Shown: positions 46,328 through 56,939, counted from the first letter of the stretch. The stretch is DNA of 64,000 nucleotides from Batillaria attramentaria (GCA_018292915.2 JACVVK020000171.1:1029501-1093500); one strand, 5' to 3'. Notes: a model not told the origin generated them from the sequence alone. Numbers and translations: made by a program.

Positions 46328-48943
46328 ACACACGCACACACACCTGATAAATTAGAGAAACGATGCACATTTTGCACACAGCTGACCCTGGGACGTTATG
46401 GACAACCAGGGACGCAAACACAAAAGAATTAAAGGTAGATCTTTTTTCTGCTAGCATTACCCCCATGGAGCCGGCCGGGGGCATCGCTTCCTCAGCAGAC
46501 GACATGGCCAAATGGCTGAAGCTGCACATGAGAAACGGTCAGACACCAGACGGCGCTGCCATCATCAACGAAAAGCACATGCGCGACATGCACACGGCAC
46601 ACATGCTTCTACCGCCTGAGTTTGCTGGCGGCCGTCAAAACTTCTTCCAGCCTCAGTTTCCAGAAAGTGCGGCCCTGGTCGGGTACGGATATGGATGGTT
46701 TACCAGTGTCTACAGAGGTACGTCAGGTGTTTATTCGAATTGCACCAACAGGTTCAAAACACGCTTAAATAACCGTAGACAAAACGAATTTCTTCCCAAC
46801 TTTTCCGAGCTAAGAATTTCGCCTTCATCAGGACACAAACATTGACACAAGACATACATGGTCAATGAATTCATTGTCGCTGCTCTCCTGAACTGGTTCG
46901 AGAAGTAGCGGTGTCTTTGTATTTGTTTGTTCGTCCCCAAATGGGAGACTTGGAGGTCACGGGATGGAGCTGCCTGCCATCTGTGACCACCTCTTGAACA
47001 ATGCTCACCGTTCCACAAAACACTCGCTGCACCAAATATCCAGCATCGTCAATAGGCTGAGGGTATTACGCTTACAGATTCCAAGTCCGAACTTACTCTG
47101 CATACATTCATCTGTTTGTAGTATATGTGTTGCTGTTCAGTTTTCACAGGAAAAATTCATTGTGAATTCCGAGTCCTTACCTACTCTGGGGAGCCGCGAC
47201 AGCGGAGTGGTAGATTGTTGTCGGACTTTCAATGCTCGGGTCGTGAGTTCCAATCCCGGCTGGGGCCAAATATTTGTGCTGGCTATTTCTCGTCTTTGAT
47301 ATCACTCATACTGGTGAAAAAGGACGTTAAACCGTAAAACACCCACCCACCTACCCTTACCTGCTCAGTCTGCGTGTATGGACCCAGATGTACACGTGTT
47401 TCTGTTTTCACAGGAAATATTCGTTTGTGAGTATTACACCTAGACTTCTTTGGGGAGCCGGGGTGGCCGAATGGTAGAGCGTTGGACTTCTAATGCTCGG
47501 GTCGTGAGTTCGTATCCCGGCTGGGGCCAAATATTTGTGCTGACTTTTTTCATCGTTGCCCCGTCTTTGATATCACCCGTATGTGGTGGAAAAGGACGTT
47601 AAACCCCCAAACACCAACCCACCCACCCACACCTAGACTTCGAATCATGCCCTGCTCTACGTACATGCGTCTCTTTGTGCTAGACCTGTGTTTCTGTTCT
47701 CGCAGGGCGCCAAGTGGTGTCACACGGAGGGAGTCTGTTCGCGTACCGGAGCAACCTGGCCTTTCTGCCGGATGACGATGTTGGCGTGTTCGTCAGCAGC
47801 ACCGGACCCGCCCGCTACTTGTCCTCCCAGCAACTCTTCTACTACATCACCGACCTCCTGCTAGACCTTGACCCCTGGCTCAATACCAGTACAGTCTGCA
47901 CCTTCCCAGCTCCGTGGAACAGTGACGACCAGCGGAGCTCCCCAAGCGGTCCATCTCCTGTTCCAGGTGAGTATGTACAATTTTCTCAGCGCTGGAGGTT
48001 GAGTTTTCTCGGTTGTTAACACTGACACGTGGCTGGATCTCCATAACAGCTTCATACTCATCTTCATACGTTCTAGAATGAATGTCCCAGCTTTCGATCA
48101 CTTCGTGGAATCCACCCACGACCTGAGAGGTACACACTAAAAATAACCCCAGACAAACTTAAACAAACAAATCGAAGCTACAAAGGTCGGAACGACATCC
48201 ATGAGTCCCATCATAGGAAAACCGAAGACCTTGTGAAAACCCTTGGGGAAGGACCAGAACTCTTCACCTAGCGAGTCCCCCATCCCCACCCCCTCAGTGG
48301 CCCAGTTTTTTTTTTTTTCCTCAAGGTAATAGCACCCGGAACAATGAGAAGCATCGTTAGAAGACGTCGCGTTGTCTGGATGACTTACAAACTGGCGTCT
48401 TAATGCGCTTTACGTGGAAGAAAGTATTTCCCTTACTTTGCTGCGATTTTCGTTCTTGTTTCCTCAAAGATCGGCCGTTTAGAATTTGTCTTCACTTATT
48501 CACTCACATGGCGTAACGCTGCATTACTTGATCTGGATTCAGGTGCTCTCGAAAACTCGGACCTCTTCGTCGGCCAGTACGGAAATTTGTTGTTCGGGGA
48601 CGTGGAAATCCTCCACAACGGCACAGGTCAGCTGAGTCTGAAGTTCCAGCGACTTGTCGCGAATCTCTACAAAACTGACAACGACAGCCTGTTGCTGGCA
48701 GAAGCGATTGGCCCACTGAGTTTCCTGTCGCACGTCGGCAATACCACTGAGTACATGCGGATCACTTTCAGCGACTCATCTCCTCGAGCAGACGGCAAGT
48801 ACCAGGAGCTGCAGATGCACGACGTTGCTAGAGTGCCCTTGACCTTCAGACGTGACGTCAAGTTCTCGGACCCAGTCCCGGACAAGGTCAAGAATGCGGG
48901 CGGAGAAACTCCTCTCTGGAAGCTGCTTTCACAGGACGTGTGA
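43090..48943 (+). CDS. Secreted serine beta-lactamase-like protein (gigasin-6/LACTB-type), six exons
   Basis: Exons 43090-43394, 44745-44924, 45489-45752, 46455-46717, 47706-47966 and 48543-48943 join in frame to 557 aa. Residues 1-20 are a hydrophobic signal peptide. The beta-lactamase/class C fold follows with all three catalytic signatures: SITK (Ser83, Lys86), the YNN triad (Tyr179) and HGG (His344-Gly346), which takes the place of KTG. TLKDLLTHRTGL and PAGGIASSADDMAKWL are typical family blocks. After a variable linker, residues from about 425 form the C-terminal beta-rich domain (FVGQYGNLLFGDVEI). Molluscs have many such proteins, including gigasin-6 of oyster shell, usually without a proven substrate. 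I chose the ATG at 43090; an upstream in-frame GTG is not a credible eukaryotic start. Exon 4 begins at 46455: an earlier AG at 46381 would bring an immediate stop. Confidence 0.93.
45176..45275 (+). repeat. Pentanucleotide repeat changing from TTATC to TCGTC
   Basis: Four TTATC units run without a break into about six TCGTC units, a 'ttttc' interruption and further TCGTC/TCGTT units. It lies in intron 2 of the beta-lactamase-like gene. Confidence 0.9.
45845..46235 (+). repeat. Three diverged ~130-bp tandem units in beta-lactamase-like intron 3
   Basis: Each unit has 'ttctggtct.cctgtttg', 'gat.tgtgg', 'ccgattctccgag' or 'ccgggtcctcc', 'ttctgggtacccc' or 'ttccgggtctccc' and 'gantacagcca' in order. 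The units are quite diverged. Confidence 0.6.
46247..46343. repeat. (CA)n microsatellite
   Basis: The CA repeat starts after 'gcgcgcacgcacgca' and ends about 110 bp before exon 4 of the beta-lactamase-like gene. Confidence 0.95.
46735..46960 (-). mobile_element. Possible retroelement 3' fragment
   Basis: On the complement a 'tcctgatgaaggcgaaattc' block is followed by 'ggaaaagttgggaag'. A comparable 'cctgatgatggttcc...cgaaacgtgtttgggac' order occurs on the complement at 57095-57005. CCTGATGAAGG...GAAA motifs near 3' ends are common in invertebrate retroelements. No conserved protein could be read, so the class is unknown. Confidence 0.3.
47188..47352 (+). mobile_element. SINE family C in beta-lactamase-like intron 5
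   Basis: The head 'ggggagccgcgacagcggag' and B-box-like 'cgtgagttccaatcccggc' are followed by 'caaatatttgtgctggc', 'ggtgaaaaaggacgttaaac' and a (CACC)n-like tail. Confidence 0.8.
47452..47633 (+). mobile_element. SINE family C, best copy
   Basis: The head 'gggtggccgaatggtagagcg', then 'gttggacttctaatgctc', B-box-like 'gtgagttcgtatcccgg', the body 'ggccaaatatttgtgc' and 'tgtggtggaaaaggacgtta', and an 'acccacccaccc' tail. It lies 100 bp after the previous family C copy in the same orientation and intron, so either two insertions or one duplication produced the pair. Confidence 0.85.
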
Positions 48944-49116
48944 CGCTAGTTAACTATGCTAATCCGTCGTAATGAAACGGGTCGTGTTTCCCGCTGAAGA
49001 TGTCTGTGATACATGTACCAGTATTGTTTCGTTTTTCTGGATGTGTAATTGTTACTAACTTCCTGTCGGTTGATCAAGACTCGATTCTTTCTGTCAATGT
49101 GAGTTGGTCATTGTTG

Positions 49117-49350
49117 GGGCGGTCTAGTGGTTAAGAGACTTTGCCACAAAGGTTCGACTCCAACTCGGGGCGAAGAATTTTTCCTTCTCGTACGTGACAC
49201 CGTTCATTCGGGCCGACCGTCGAGGGTTCTCTCCGGGTACTCCGGCTTCCTCCCCCTCTGCTTTGGAAATGTCCAGCTCACAAACTAAACTAAAATAAAC
49301 ACAATTCTAAAATTCAAGAAACTGGATAAAGCGCCCACACAACACACAGT
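49117..49350 (+). mobile_element. SINE family B, shortened copy
   Basis: It has the same head and 'ccgggtactccggcttcctc' block as the copy at 41043 but lacks most of the distal body, ending 'ggataaagcgcccacac'. It lies 170 bp after the beta-lactamase-like stop codon and so may be transcribed in that gene's 3'UTR. Confidence 0.8.
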
Positions 49351-49461
49351 TGTTATGATCATTGTTGTTGTTGATAAGATGAGATGAGACGAGACGATAA
49401 AAGAAATGTGTTGTTTGTGTGTGTTTGGCAAGCTTGCTGAGGGTGCGTGCGTAGTCGGAAT

Positions 49462-49484
49462 GGGGGGGGGGGGGGGGGGGGGGG
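49462..49484. repeat. Poly-G tract of 23
   Basis: An uninterrupted run of 23 G on the top strand, the longest homopolymer noted in the window. Confidence 0.95.
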
Positions 49485-49600
49485 CGGTCAAGCGATTCTA
49501 GTGATCATTTATCAAACCTCATATTCAGTATTCCGACTTTTTTACGACAATAAGTACAATGCTACTGAGGATGGTTCTTATGTCAAGCCATGACAAACTG

Positions 49601-49668
<68 letters not shown>
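49601..49668. repeat. (CA)n microsatellite
   Basis: About 34 CA units between the beta-lactamase-like gene and the ankyrin gene. Confidence 0.95.
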
Positions 49669-50203
49669 TCCTCTGGGATAAATGGTCCCAAACTTAGTCA
49701 CTGTGCGATCTGTCAGTGCGAGAGATGAAACAACACTAAGTGCGTGTTTGCACGATTCACACGACGGCGACAGTAACTGTTAGAATTCACCCTTTCCCTG
49801 GCTAGGAGTCAGCGCCGTGGGGCTCCAGAACAAGTGTAATGCGCTAGTTTTTTTTTTTTAAGGGGTAAATCTAGTACCGCTTATGCAGAAAACCCACAAT
49901 CGAGAACATGTTTACGCACTTTGAGTGACCTAGATACATGTACGGCTCGAGTTGAGTTGCACGTGCACTGCGCAACAACTGACTCCGTACAACTACTAAC
50001 CAGCTGTCATTTTCCAGGCGTGAGCACGCGTCAGGTATTTTCCCGGGTGCGAGACACGCCAGTTTTCGGTCTCATAAATTGTGGAGAAACGAGACTTCTA
50101 CGTAGCGTGAAAATTGGTTTTGGTGAAACACTTCCGGAGATACTAATCACTTCTTGAAGCCAAGACTTGAAAGGATCATTTCTTGTGGAATGTGAGTATA
50201 CTT

Positions 50204-50301
50204 GGTATTGCCTCTTTCGCTGTCTGTCTCTGTCTCTGTCGCTCTCTCTGTCTGTCTCTATGCCTCTGTCTCTATGTCTCTGTCTGTCTGTCTGCGATTA
50301 T

Positions 50302-50358
<57 letters not shown>

Positions 50359-50465
50359 GAGGTCGTCCATAGTTTTCCATATTTACGCAGATGTGTGTGC
50401 TGTATTCTGTAGTAGTAGGAGTAGCAGTGGTTGTATGATCAGTACATGTAGTAGTAGTGGGGTGT

Positions 50466-50526
<61 letters not shown>

Positions 50527-50545
50527 CGTGTGTGCGTGTGTGGGT
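50204..50545. repeat. Microsatellite cluster: (CTGT)n, (CT)n, (CA)n, (GT)n
   Basis: CT/CTGT repeats at 50215-50325 run into CA at 50326-50356. A (GT)n/(GC)n tract occupies 50463-50542. No gene is seen between 49351 and 51877 apart from these repeats and the SINE relic at 50630. Confidence 0.95.
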
Positions 50546-50629
50546 GTGGCAAGGACAAGTTATACGAAAGTCCCGTGCACCTAATTTTTATGCTTTAGAA
50601 ATAAAGTGTCAGTCATGCATTCATTCGCT

Positions 50630-50780
50630 CGGGGAGCCAGGATAGACGAACCGGTGTAGCGTTTCATTGTCGTGAGTTCGAATCCTGGATGGGAGAGAGA
50701 GAGAGAGAGAAAGAAAAAAAGTTGTGTTGCCCTTTGCCTCTTTCAAATTACTCATTTGTTGTGGAGGGGGACGTTTATCT
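50630..50780 (+). mobile_element. SINE family C relic
   Basis: 'ggggagccaggatagacgaa', 'gtcgtgagttcgaatcctgg' and 'tgttgtggagggggacgttta' keep family C order. A GA repeat (50694-50720) replaces the 'caaatatttgtgctggc' block. Confidence 0.6.
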
Positions 50781-50788
50781 AACTTACA

Positions 50789-50834
50789 ACCTACCTCTCT
50801 CTCTCTCTCTCTCTCTCTCTGCAGTACACACTGT

Positions 50835-50893
<59 letters not shown>

Positions 50894-50905
50894 GAAACAC
50901 ACACG

Positions 50906-50961
<56 letters not shown>
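50789..50961. repeat. (CT)n then two long (CA)n blocks
   Basis: The CT run 50791-50820 is followed by CA 50837-50892 and, after 'agaaacacacacgaaa', CA 50908-50959. Confidence 0.95.
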
Positions 50962-50962
<1 letters not shown>

Positions 50963-51555
50963 ACTACAGTATACACCACACACATCATAACACACAGACG
51001 CATGTATCTACAGACATACGGCTTCACGTTTGAGCAATCGTCCTCGAAACTATTCAATAGAAGTAGCACCTGGAAAACAAAACAGACATACTTCTCCGCC
51101 ATCTTGCTTACTCCAGCCGTGTTTCGTCTCGCACTTTCCGCGTAACATTTATAATGTGAAGACAGATTCGCTCAGACAACGTAAAGCCAACGGAAGCATT
51201 CCGACGGATTATCATCTGCCGCGCTCCATCTGGCCCTGGCTCTGAAGTGGGTGACTCCGCACACGCCGCTAGTTCCAGACAATAGTGCTCCACACAGATT
51301 ACATTTTGACGGATGCGTGTATATGTCAGCGAGGGAATGTGTCTGACAGTTCTGGCGGTTTTGCGTCAACCTGCTTATGAAGATTTGTGCCACATCCCAG
51401 TAAACTGTTTGATTGTTTGTGTGCATGTCTATTTTAAAAAAAAAAGGTTTGTTGCACGGATTAAACGCATTCGAGGAATGTTTTTTCCACAACGCCAGAC
51501 AAGCGTTTAATGGTTATACGCTGGTTGAAATGCTAAATACAAAAACTAGGACTGA

Positions 51556-51628
51556 GTGGGGTGGGTTGGGTTGGGGTGGGTTGGGGTGGGGTGGGGTGGG
51601 GTGGGGTGGGGTGGGGTGGGGTGGGGTA
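51556..51628. repeat. (GGGGT)n minisatellite
   Basis: About a dozen GGGGT/GGGTT units run head to tail on the top strand, 270 bp before the start codon of the ankyrin gene. Four-G blocks at regular spacing could form G-quadruplexes. Confidence 0.9.
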
Positions 51629-51897
51629 GAAGCGAGTGGTTTGATACATACTTCCCTTTTACGTACCCCATTAGGCATACATAAGTACTCAGGGAATTTA
51701 CAAGGTTTGTGATTTTTTTATTTATTTTTTATTTTTTTTTTTGGGGGGGGGGGTAACTCACTTTGGCTGGTAAAACTGAGATGTGTCTCCATTTCAACCC
51801 AAACTGTATACTTCGTTTCGTTCTGTACTGCTACATAAACATTACGGTAACGTTTTTCGTATAGTCTGTTTCTACAGAGTCGACGAACTGATCAGCA

Positions 51898-54800
51898 ATG
51901 TCCGGGACGTCTCCTGAACATCAGCCATCTTCAGCGTCCAGGCCTGTGGTCCAGCAGAAATCTCCCGGCAAGCAACCAGCAAGAGCATCGCGAGGTGAAA
52001 CAAAGCTTTCGTCTCCCCCCAAGACAGGCGAGGATGACGCCAAGACTACACGGGCAGCCGTGACCGCAGGAACAGAGAGAGGAGGTGATGGTGGCGCAGC
52101 GTCATGTCAGACTGCACCTTCATCTCCAACCAAAACTCGCCGGCCAGGAATGAAGGCCACCGGGTCACCTTCAATCGACCCGCTTGGCGACGTGAAACAT
52201 TCATCCCAAGCCAAAATTCATCGCGCCAAGACCAGCACTTCCGGCGCTTGGGATTGCCCAAAGAGAGGAACTGAAGCAGGTGACGTTGGATCCGAAACGG
52301 GCCACATGACTCAGAGGCGGAGCTCATTAGTAGACGACGACGGTAGCATGGAGAAGGCGCCTGAGCAAACAGCGGAGGAGAAGGACGACGACAACGACGA
52401 CGAGGAAGATCACCACAGGCGGCAGGGTGACAGCGGCCGCGGTAGCTTGTCGAACGAGTCCCGCGACTCTGGAAGCTTCAAGAGCGGCAAAGACCGCATC
52501 TCTCCCGCCTCGGAGTGCTCCAACAGCGCCGAATTCACATCATCTGTCGACAGCGTGCGGTCCGAGCCCGAGGGCACCAGCGCGGATGCTTCTGCTGAAG
52601 CACTGTATAAATTTAAATCCTCTCCGGTCACAGTTAGGGCAAGGTCCCGCACCTTGAGCTCCGTGAGCGAAGTCACTGTCGGGAGTTCTGTTGACCCAGG
52701 CAGCCCAGTGGACACGGAGGACGCGGAGGGGGATCTCCGCTACCGGAGTGCTTCGGGTGGTGGTGCAGAACGTTCTGCTACTGTTCGTGGTGGAAATCCG
52801 CATTGTCAGTATGACTTTTCCTATCACAAGTTCCGAGATATTTACGTCATGCAGCCGGTCACAGAAAGGATCGAGAGCTTCGATGAACTGACGGAAAGGT
52901 TTCAGACTGAACTCAAAGAGGAACGGGCTTTAGAAAGGAGAGAGAAGAACAGACGTTACACTGAAGCCACCGGCGAGACTTCATCGCCAGAAATGCCTCC
53001 GAGTCCCCATGAAGCAAAGCCGGGACGCGAAAGTGCCACACTTAGATCCGTAAACCCCACACAGAGTGGTCAAGTTCCCTCGCAAGATGTGGTCACTGTC
53101 GGCCCAGACCAGACCAAACCCCAACGCCAACGTGCTCGCCTTTACTCCTGCAGGAACGGCGACGTGATTTTGTGCCGAGAGTGTCAAGACGCCGCTGGTA
53201 CTTTGTCTCTTGCGCAGATCTCGATAGCTTGTCCAGACTCGTCATCGTCGTTTTCCTCAGACAATGGCGGTGACATTGCTGCTCAGTCGCAATATGGGTT
53301 CTCTGAAATCGCAGTCAGTTCTAGTCCGCAGCAGCATTCTGCGTACAAAGCCGGTGAGCCGTCCACAGGGAGTCGGTCACCAAGAACCCCGCCACCAAAC
53401 CCGAACACAGGACACATAAAGACACCGTCCCCTCAACTTCACGCAATCGCGTCTTCTGACAATCCCCGTAATAGCCCATCCAAGACTTCAACAGGACCCC
53501 GCTTTACAAAAGAAGGGTCACCGAACAAGGGAGCTTCACGAGACAACCCGAACACAGGACCCGCAACAATCCCTCGCCCTCATTTCCAAGGACTTGCATC
53601 TTCCGATCCCCAGACAAACCCTTCGCCCAACATTACAGCGGCCTCGTCTTTTACAAAAGAAGGCTCACCTAAGAAACGAGATGACCCGAATACAGGACGG
53701 GCAACAACCCCCTCCCCTCATCCTCATGCTATCGCGCCTTCCCATCCCCATCCAAACCCATCGTCCAGGATTTCAACAAGTTCGTACTTTACAAAAGAAG
53801 GCTCACCTAAGAGACGAGTTGCACGAGATGACCCGAAAATCCCCTCCTCTCAGCCCAAGGCACTGGCACCTTCCGAGTCTCAGACAAGCCTTTCGTCCAG
53901 GATTTCAACAGGTTCGCCCTCTACGAAAAAAGACCTCCCGAAGAAACGAACTGCACAGGATGACCCGAAAGCAGGACCCGCAGTGCCCTCTACAAAAGAA
54001 GAAGAAGCAAAGAAACGAACTGCATCAAAGGGGAAAGCTAAACATCTCTCTTTTTCTTTCTCATCATCTGATACTGAAGAGGGCGCCCACTCATGTGACG
54101 ACCTGGCCGAAAAGCTAGAAACGGTGCGGTACAGGATTGCTTTCGACGTCATCAAACGGGAGACGCTGGGGGACCGCGGAATAACGGGCAGGCCTACACG
54201 GGAGGCAGCAAAAAGGGAAACACAAGATGCAGACGACGAAGAAGAAATCTTTTATCTTCCCACCATGCCCCCTCGTTTCTACAAAGCGAACGGCCCCCGA
54301 CGACGCCAACCCGCGGACCAGACGCCCAGGTCGCCAGATTCGCCAAAAGGTGCCGTCCCGACGAAACACCGGAGCCCGTTCAATATGGTGGGAAAGTCGA
54401 AACACCTCGCTAAGCAGGCTGCTCTGAGTGCTAAGAAGTTCTTCCGAAAATCACGAAGTCTCCCGGCGTCTCCCAAACGTTCTGTGTCCGATGATGTCCC
54501 GGACGACCGTAAGTTCACCGAGGTCATCACCTACGGTAGCCCGCAGCTCCAGCAAGATTTCTGTGAAATGAGCTTTCCCGACAAGCCGGGAGGACAACGT
54601 GCAGTAACACGAAGAAGGCAAAAAAGCTCGCCGAATCTCCCGAGCTGGCTGAAGTCTGCCGGCAGATCCGGGTCAGCCACCACTCCGTCGTCGGGGAGTC
54701 CCAGGTCAGATCCCTCCAGCACACCTGAGCGGCAGTTCTCTCCCAGAACACCCAGCTCTCACATTTCTCCAGCTTCCTCGAAACCGCAGACCCCTTCTGT

Positions 54801-55695
54801 CGACGCTGGGAAAGTTTCACAGCCTTCCTCGCCTAGTAAGTCCAATCAGGGAGACTCTGCGTGTTTCAGCGTTCCTCTCAAGTCAGCTGCACAGGAACAT
54901 CCCCAAAACCGAAACCTATTGCGAGTGTCCGGTGGGATCGGGTCAAAATCCACGGTCTCATCGTCAATGCCCGGCCTGTCAAAACATCAGGGTATTTTAA
55001 AACTAGCTGAAGCTCCTACACGGAAACAATCGCCGCCCGCTACTCCATACAGATTCGAGCAACTTGCGTTTCGTGTGTCTGCAAGTGAACCCAGATCTTA
55101 CCGAGCGTCTGATGCTCCGGATCAGGAGCCACCACGTTCCTCTCCCCTTACCCGGGTTGCTGGTCCCCCGCCCTTCTGCTTCATACGTTGCTCAGCCTGT
55201 CGCATTCCTCTCCCCTTTCCACCGTCTGAGCGCAGGAACGAAGCCCTGGAGCGTCTGTGCCATGCGATACAAAACAAGGAGACGCCACTCGATCACGTCA
55301 GCCTGCTAGTAGAGGGTCTGAGCGCCTCCGAGCTGAACACCCCGAGCCAAGACTTCCAACTGACGCCCCTCATGATAGCCGCCATCGCCAAACGCTGCGA
55401 CGTCGTGGAGGTGCTTCTGCAGAAGGGAGCTCATCCTGACGTGCCCACGGAGAGTCACGTGATGCTCACGGCCCTGCTGCTTGCGTGCTGTCACTCGTGT
55501 GTTTGCGCGGACGTCATGTCCGTGGTGCGGGTGCTGAGGTGGTGGGGAGCCGACCTGAACGTGCAGGACATCCATGGCTGCACTCCGCTCTGCTTCGCTA
55601 TGGAGAGAGGGAACAAGGAACTCATCAGCTACCTCCTCAAGCACGGGGCCATGAAAACGGACGACCACGACCATCCTTCCCAGCAGCACCACTGA
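51898..55695 (+). CDS. Large disordered protein with C-terminal ankyrin repeats, 1265 aa, single coding exon
   Basis: I do not recognise the family. The uninterrupted 3.8-kb frame begins at ATG 51898, 20 bases after a good 3' splice site (tttctacag ending at 51877), so the 5'UTR is probably spliced while the coding part is intronless. Residues 1-500 are Ser/Pro/Thr- and charge-rich (for example DDDNDDEED), with a small ordered island around YDFSYHKFRDIYVMQPVTERIESFDELTERF (from about residue 304). Residues 500-720 are four to five imperfect ~50-residue repeats, each with FTKEGSPKKR or a variant. A basic RKSRSLPASPKR stretch follows near residue 850. Residues 1100-1250 have a C-x2-C (FIRCSAC) and about three ankyrin-like repeats (LTPLMIAAIAKRCDVVEVLL, HGCTPLCFAMERGNKELISYLLKHGA), ending in a His-rich tail. 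A scaffold or adaptor role is possible but inferred only from domain type. Confidence 0.88.
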   Translation: MSGTSPEHQPSSASRPVVQQKSPGKQPARASRGETKLSSPPKTGEDDAKTTRAAVTAGTERGGDGGAASCQTAPSSPTKTRRPGMKATGSPSIDPLGDVKHSSQAKIHRAKTSTSGAWDCPKRGTEAGDVGSETGHMTQRRSSLVDDDGSMEKAPEQTAEEKDDDNDDEEDHHRRQGDSGRGSLSNESRDSGSFKSGKDRISPASECSNSAEFTSSVDSVRSEPEGTSADASAEALYKFKSSPVTVRARSRTLSSVSEVTVGSSVDPGSPVDTEDAEGDLRYRSASGGGAERSATVRGGNPHCQYDFSYHKFRDIYVMQPVTERIESFDELTERFQTELKEERALERREKNRRYTEATGETSSPEMPPSPHEAKPGRESATLRSVNPTQSGQVPSQDVVTVGPDQTKPQRQRARLYSCRNGDVILCRECQDAAGTLSLAQISIACPDSSSSFSSDNGGDIAAQSQYGFSEIAVSSSPQQHSAYKAGEPSTGSRSPRTPPPNPNTGHIKTPSPQLHAIASSDNPRNSPSKTSTGPRFTKEGSPNKGASRDNPNTGPATIPRPHFQGLASSDPQTNPSPNITAASSFTKEGSPKKRDDPNTGRATTPSPHPHAIAPSHPHPNPSSRISTSSYFTKEGSPKRRVARDDPKIPSSQPKALAPSESQTSLSSRISTGSPSTKKDLPKKRTAQDDPKAGPAVPSTKEEEAKKRTASKGKAKHLSFSFSSSDTEEGAHSCDDLAEKLETVRYRIAFDVIKRETLGDRGITGRPTREAAKRETQDADDEEEIFYLPTMPPRFYKANGPRRRQPADQTPRSPDSPKGAVPTKHRSPFNMVGKSKHLAKQAALSAKKFFRKSRSLPASPKRSVSDDVPDDRKFTEVITYGSPQLQQDFCEMSFPDKPGGQRAVTRRRQKSSPNLPSWLKSAGRSGSATTPSSGSPRSDPSSTPERQFSPRTPSSHISPASSKPQTPSVDAGKVSQPSSPSKSNQGDSACFSVPLKSAAQEHPQNRNLLRVSGGIGSKSTVSSSMPGLSKHQGILKLAEAPTRKQSPPATPYRFEQLAFRVSASEPRSYRASDAPDQEPPRSSPLTRVAGPPPFCFIRCSACRIPLPFPPSERRNEALERLCHAIQNKETPLDHVSLLVEGLSASELNTPSQDFQLTPLMIAAIAKRCDVVEVLLQKGAHPDVPTESHVMLTALLLACCHSCVCADVMSVVRVLRWWGADLNVQDIHGCTPLCFAMERGNKELISYLLKHGAMKTDDHDHPSQQHH

Positions 55696-56132
55696 CGTTC
55701 TCTTTGGAAACCCAGCGTGGAATCGGTTTGCAGACCAACGAGCTAGCATCATCACCTTCTCTGCTTGCTCTTGAAAGAAATCGTTGGTAAATCGGTCAAC
55801 GCTTGTGTGCACGCCGCTAAAGTTCCATTCGGAAACCAGGCATGAGTGGTGGAAGGAAACCCATGAGCTATCACGATCACCCTTCTCAGTATGACATGAA
55901 TTTTGAGAAAAAAAATTCCTGAAGGCTAGCGGTTTCAGTGCTGTTGGAAGCGAGTGTCCTAAGCGTCATAAATAGAGTAACAGCAAAGACCTTCTTTGGT
56001 AACAGGGTGAATTTATGACACTATTGTTCAAATGTCAAGCTGTCTCTGCACTCGTAAATGATGACATTGTAACCGGCACTTTGCTTTGTAAGCACACACA
56101 CTTTGCTTTCTTCTCCCCCCCTCCCCCCCCCC

Positions 56133-56133
<1 letters not shown>

Positions 56134-56175
<42 letters not shown>

Positions 56176-56200
56176 TGTGTGTGTGTGTCACACACAGCTT
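56134..56200. repeat. (TG)n microsatellite with short inverted CA end
   Basis: TG repeats with one 'tggtg' phase shift end in 'tcacacaca', so the tract could form a small hairpin. Confidence 0.9.
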
Positions 56201-56694
56201 CATATACGTGTATTTCAATTTTTCTTTAGCTTCAGGTATTTGTGGTAGATCTCATGCCGTTCTGTAGAAAGCCATCGCCTTCGACTGACCGCCAAAGCCA
56301 CAGTGCTGCATGGTTTCTCTACAAAATTAAACTCGTGTTTAGTTGCCCATGACGAAAACGAACGTTTGTGAAACTATGCACACTTGACTTGAGTCATCAG
56401 TTCTGCAGCGTTTTGGATTTCGGTATCCAATTCACTCCGGGTGTAATCTATTCCTGGCTGAGGTGAATAGACTCGGATCAGACGAGGAACAGTAATTTCG
56501 ACGTATACGGAGGAAACGTTTCTCAATTAGGCTTTCACATCAGTTCTATTTTGGATGCCAGTTAGAATGAAAATAAGTGTAAATGACAAGAATCGTTTTT
56601 CCACTTAATTTGATTCTCCCTTCTTCGGAGTAATGAAACTCATTATTGATTCGTTGTTATGTGGCCGCTTAACTCATCTCTCAAAAATAACTGA

Positions 56695-56700
56695 AATAAA
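56695..56700 (+). promoter_or_regulatory. Candidate polyadenylation signal AATAAA for the ankyrin gene
   Basis: AATAAA lies 1.0 kb after the ankyrin gene stop and is followed within 20 bases by a (GT)n tract (56716-56790), the GT-rich context found downstream of cleavage sites. The assignment is by position only. Confidence 0.3.
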
Positions 56701-56714
56701 CATCCTTCAACTAA

Positions 56715-56715
56715 T

Positions 56716-56806
<91 letters not shown>
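56715..56806. repeat. (GT)n(GA)n microsatellite
   Basis: About 37 GT units pass into nine GA units. Confidence 0.95.
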
Positions 56807-56939
56807 CTGAATGACTGATTGACTAAAACTTTGATTTTCAAGCATGAGATGTAATTGCACAGGTCTCTCTTACTGGTCTCGCTACACTAATAAACATACA
56901 AAATGCATCATCGTCAAGAGAGAGAGAGAGAGAGAGATG

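Noticed and set aside
46382..46454. Exon 4 of the beta-lactamase-like gene starting at 46382
   Set aside because: In the required phase the next codon is TGA. The acceptor at 46454 has a strong pyrimidine tract and restores the conserved PAGGIASSADDMAKW block.
50836..51102. Open frames made of Cys-Val or His-Thr repeats (also near 38899, 41710 and 46236)
   Set aside because: They are translations of CA/TG microsatellites.
54118..54600. Minus-strand frames within the ankyrin gene
   Set aside because: They are shadows of the 1265-codon plus frame and show no family similarity.
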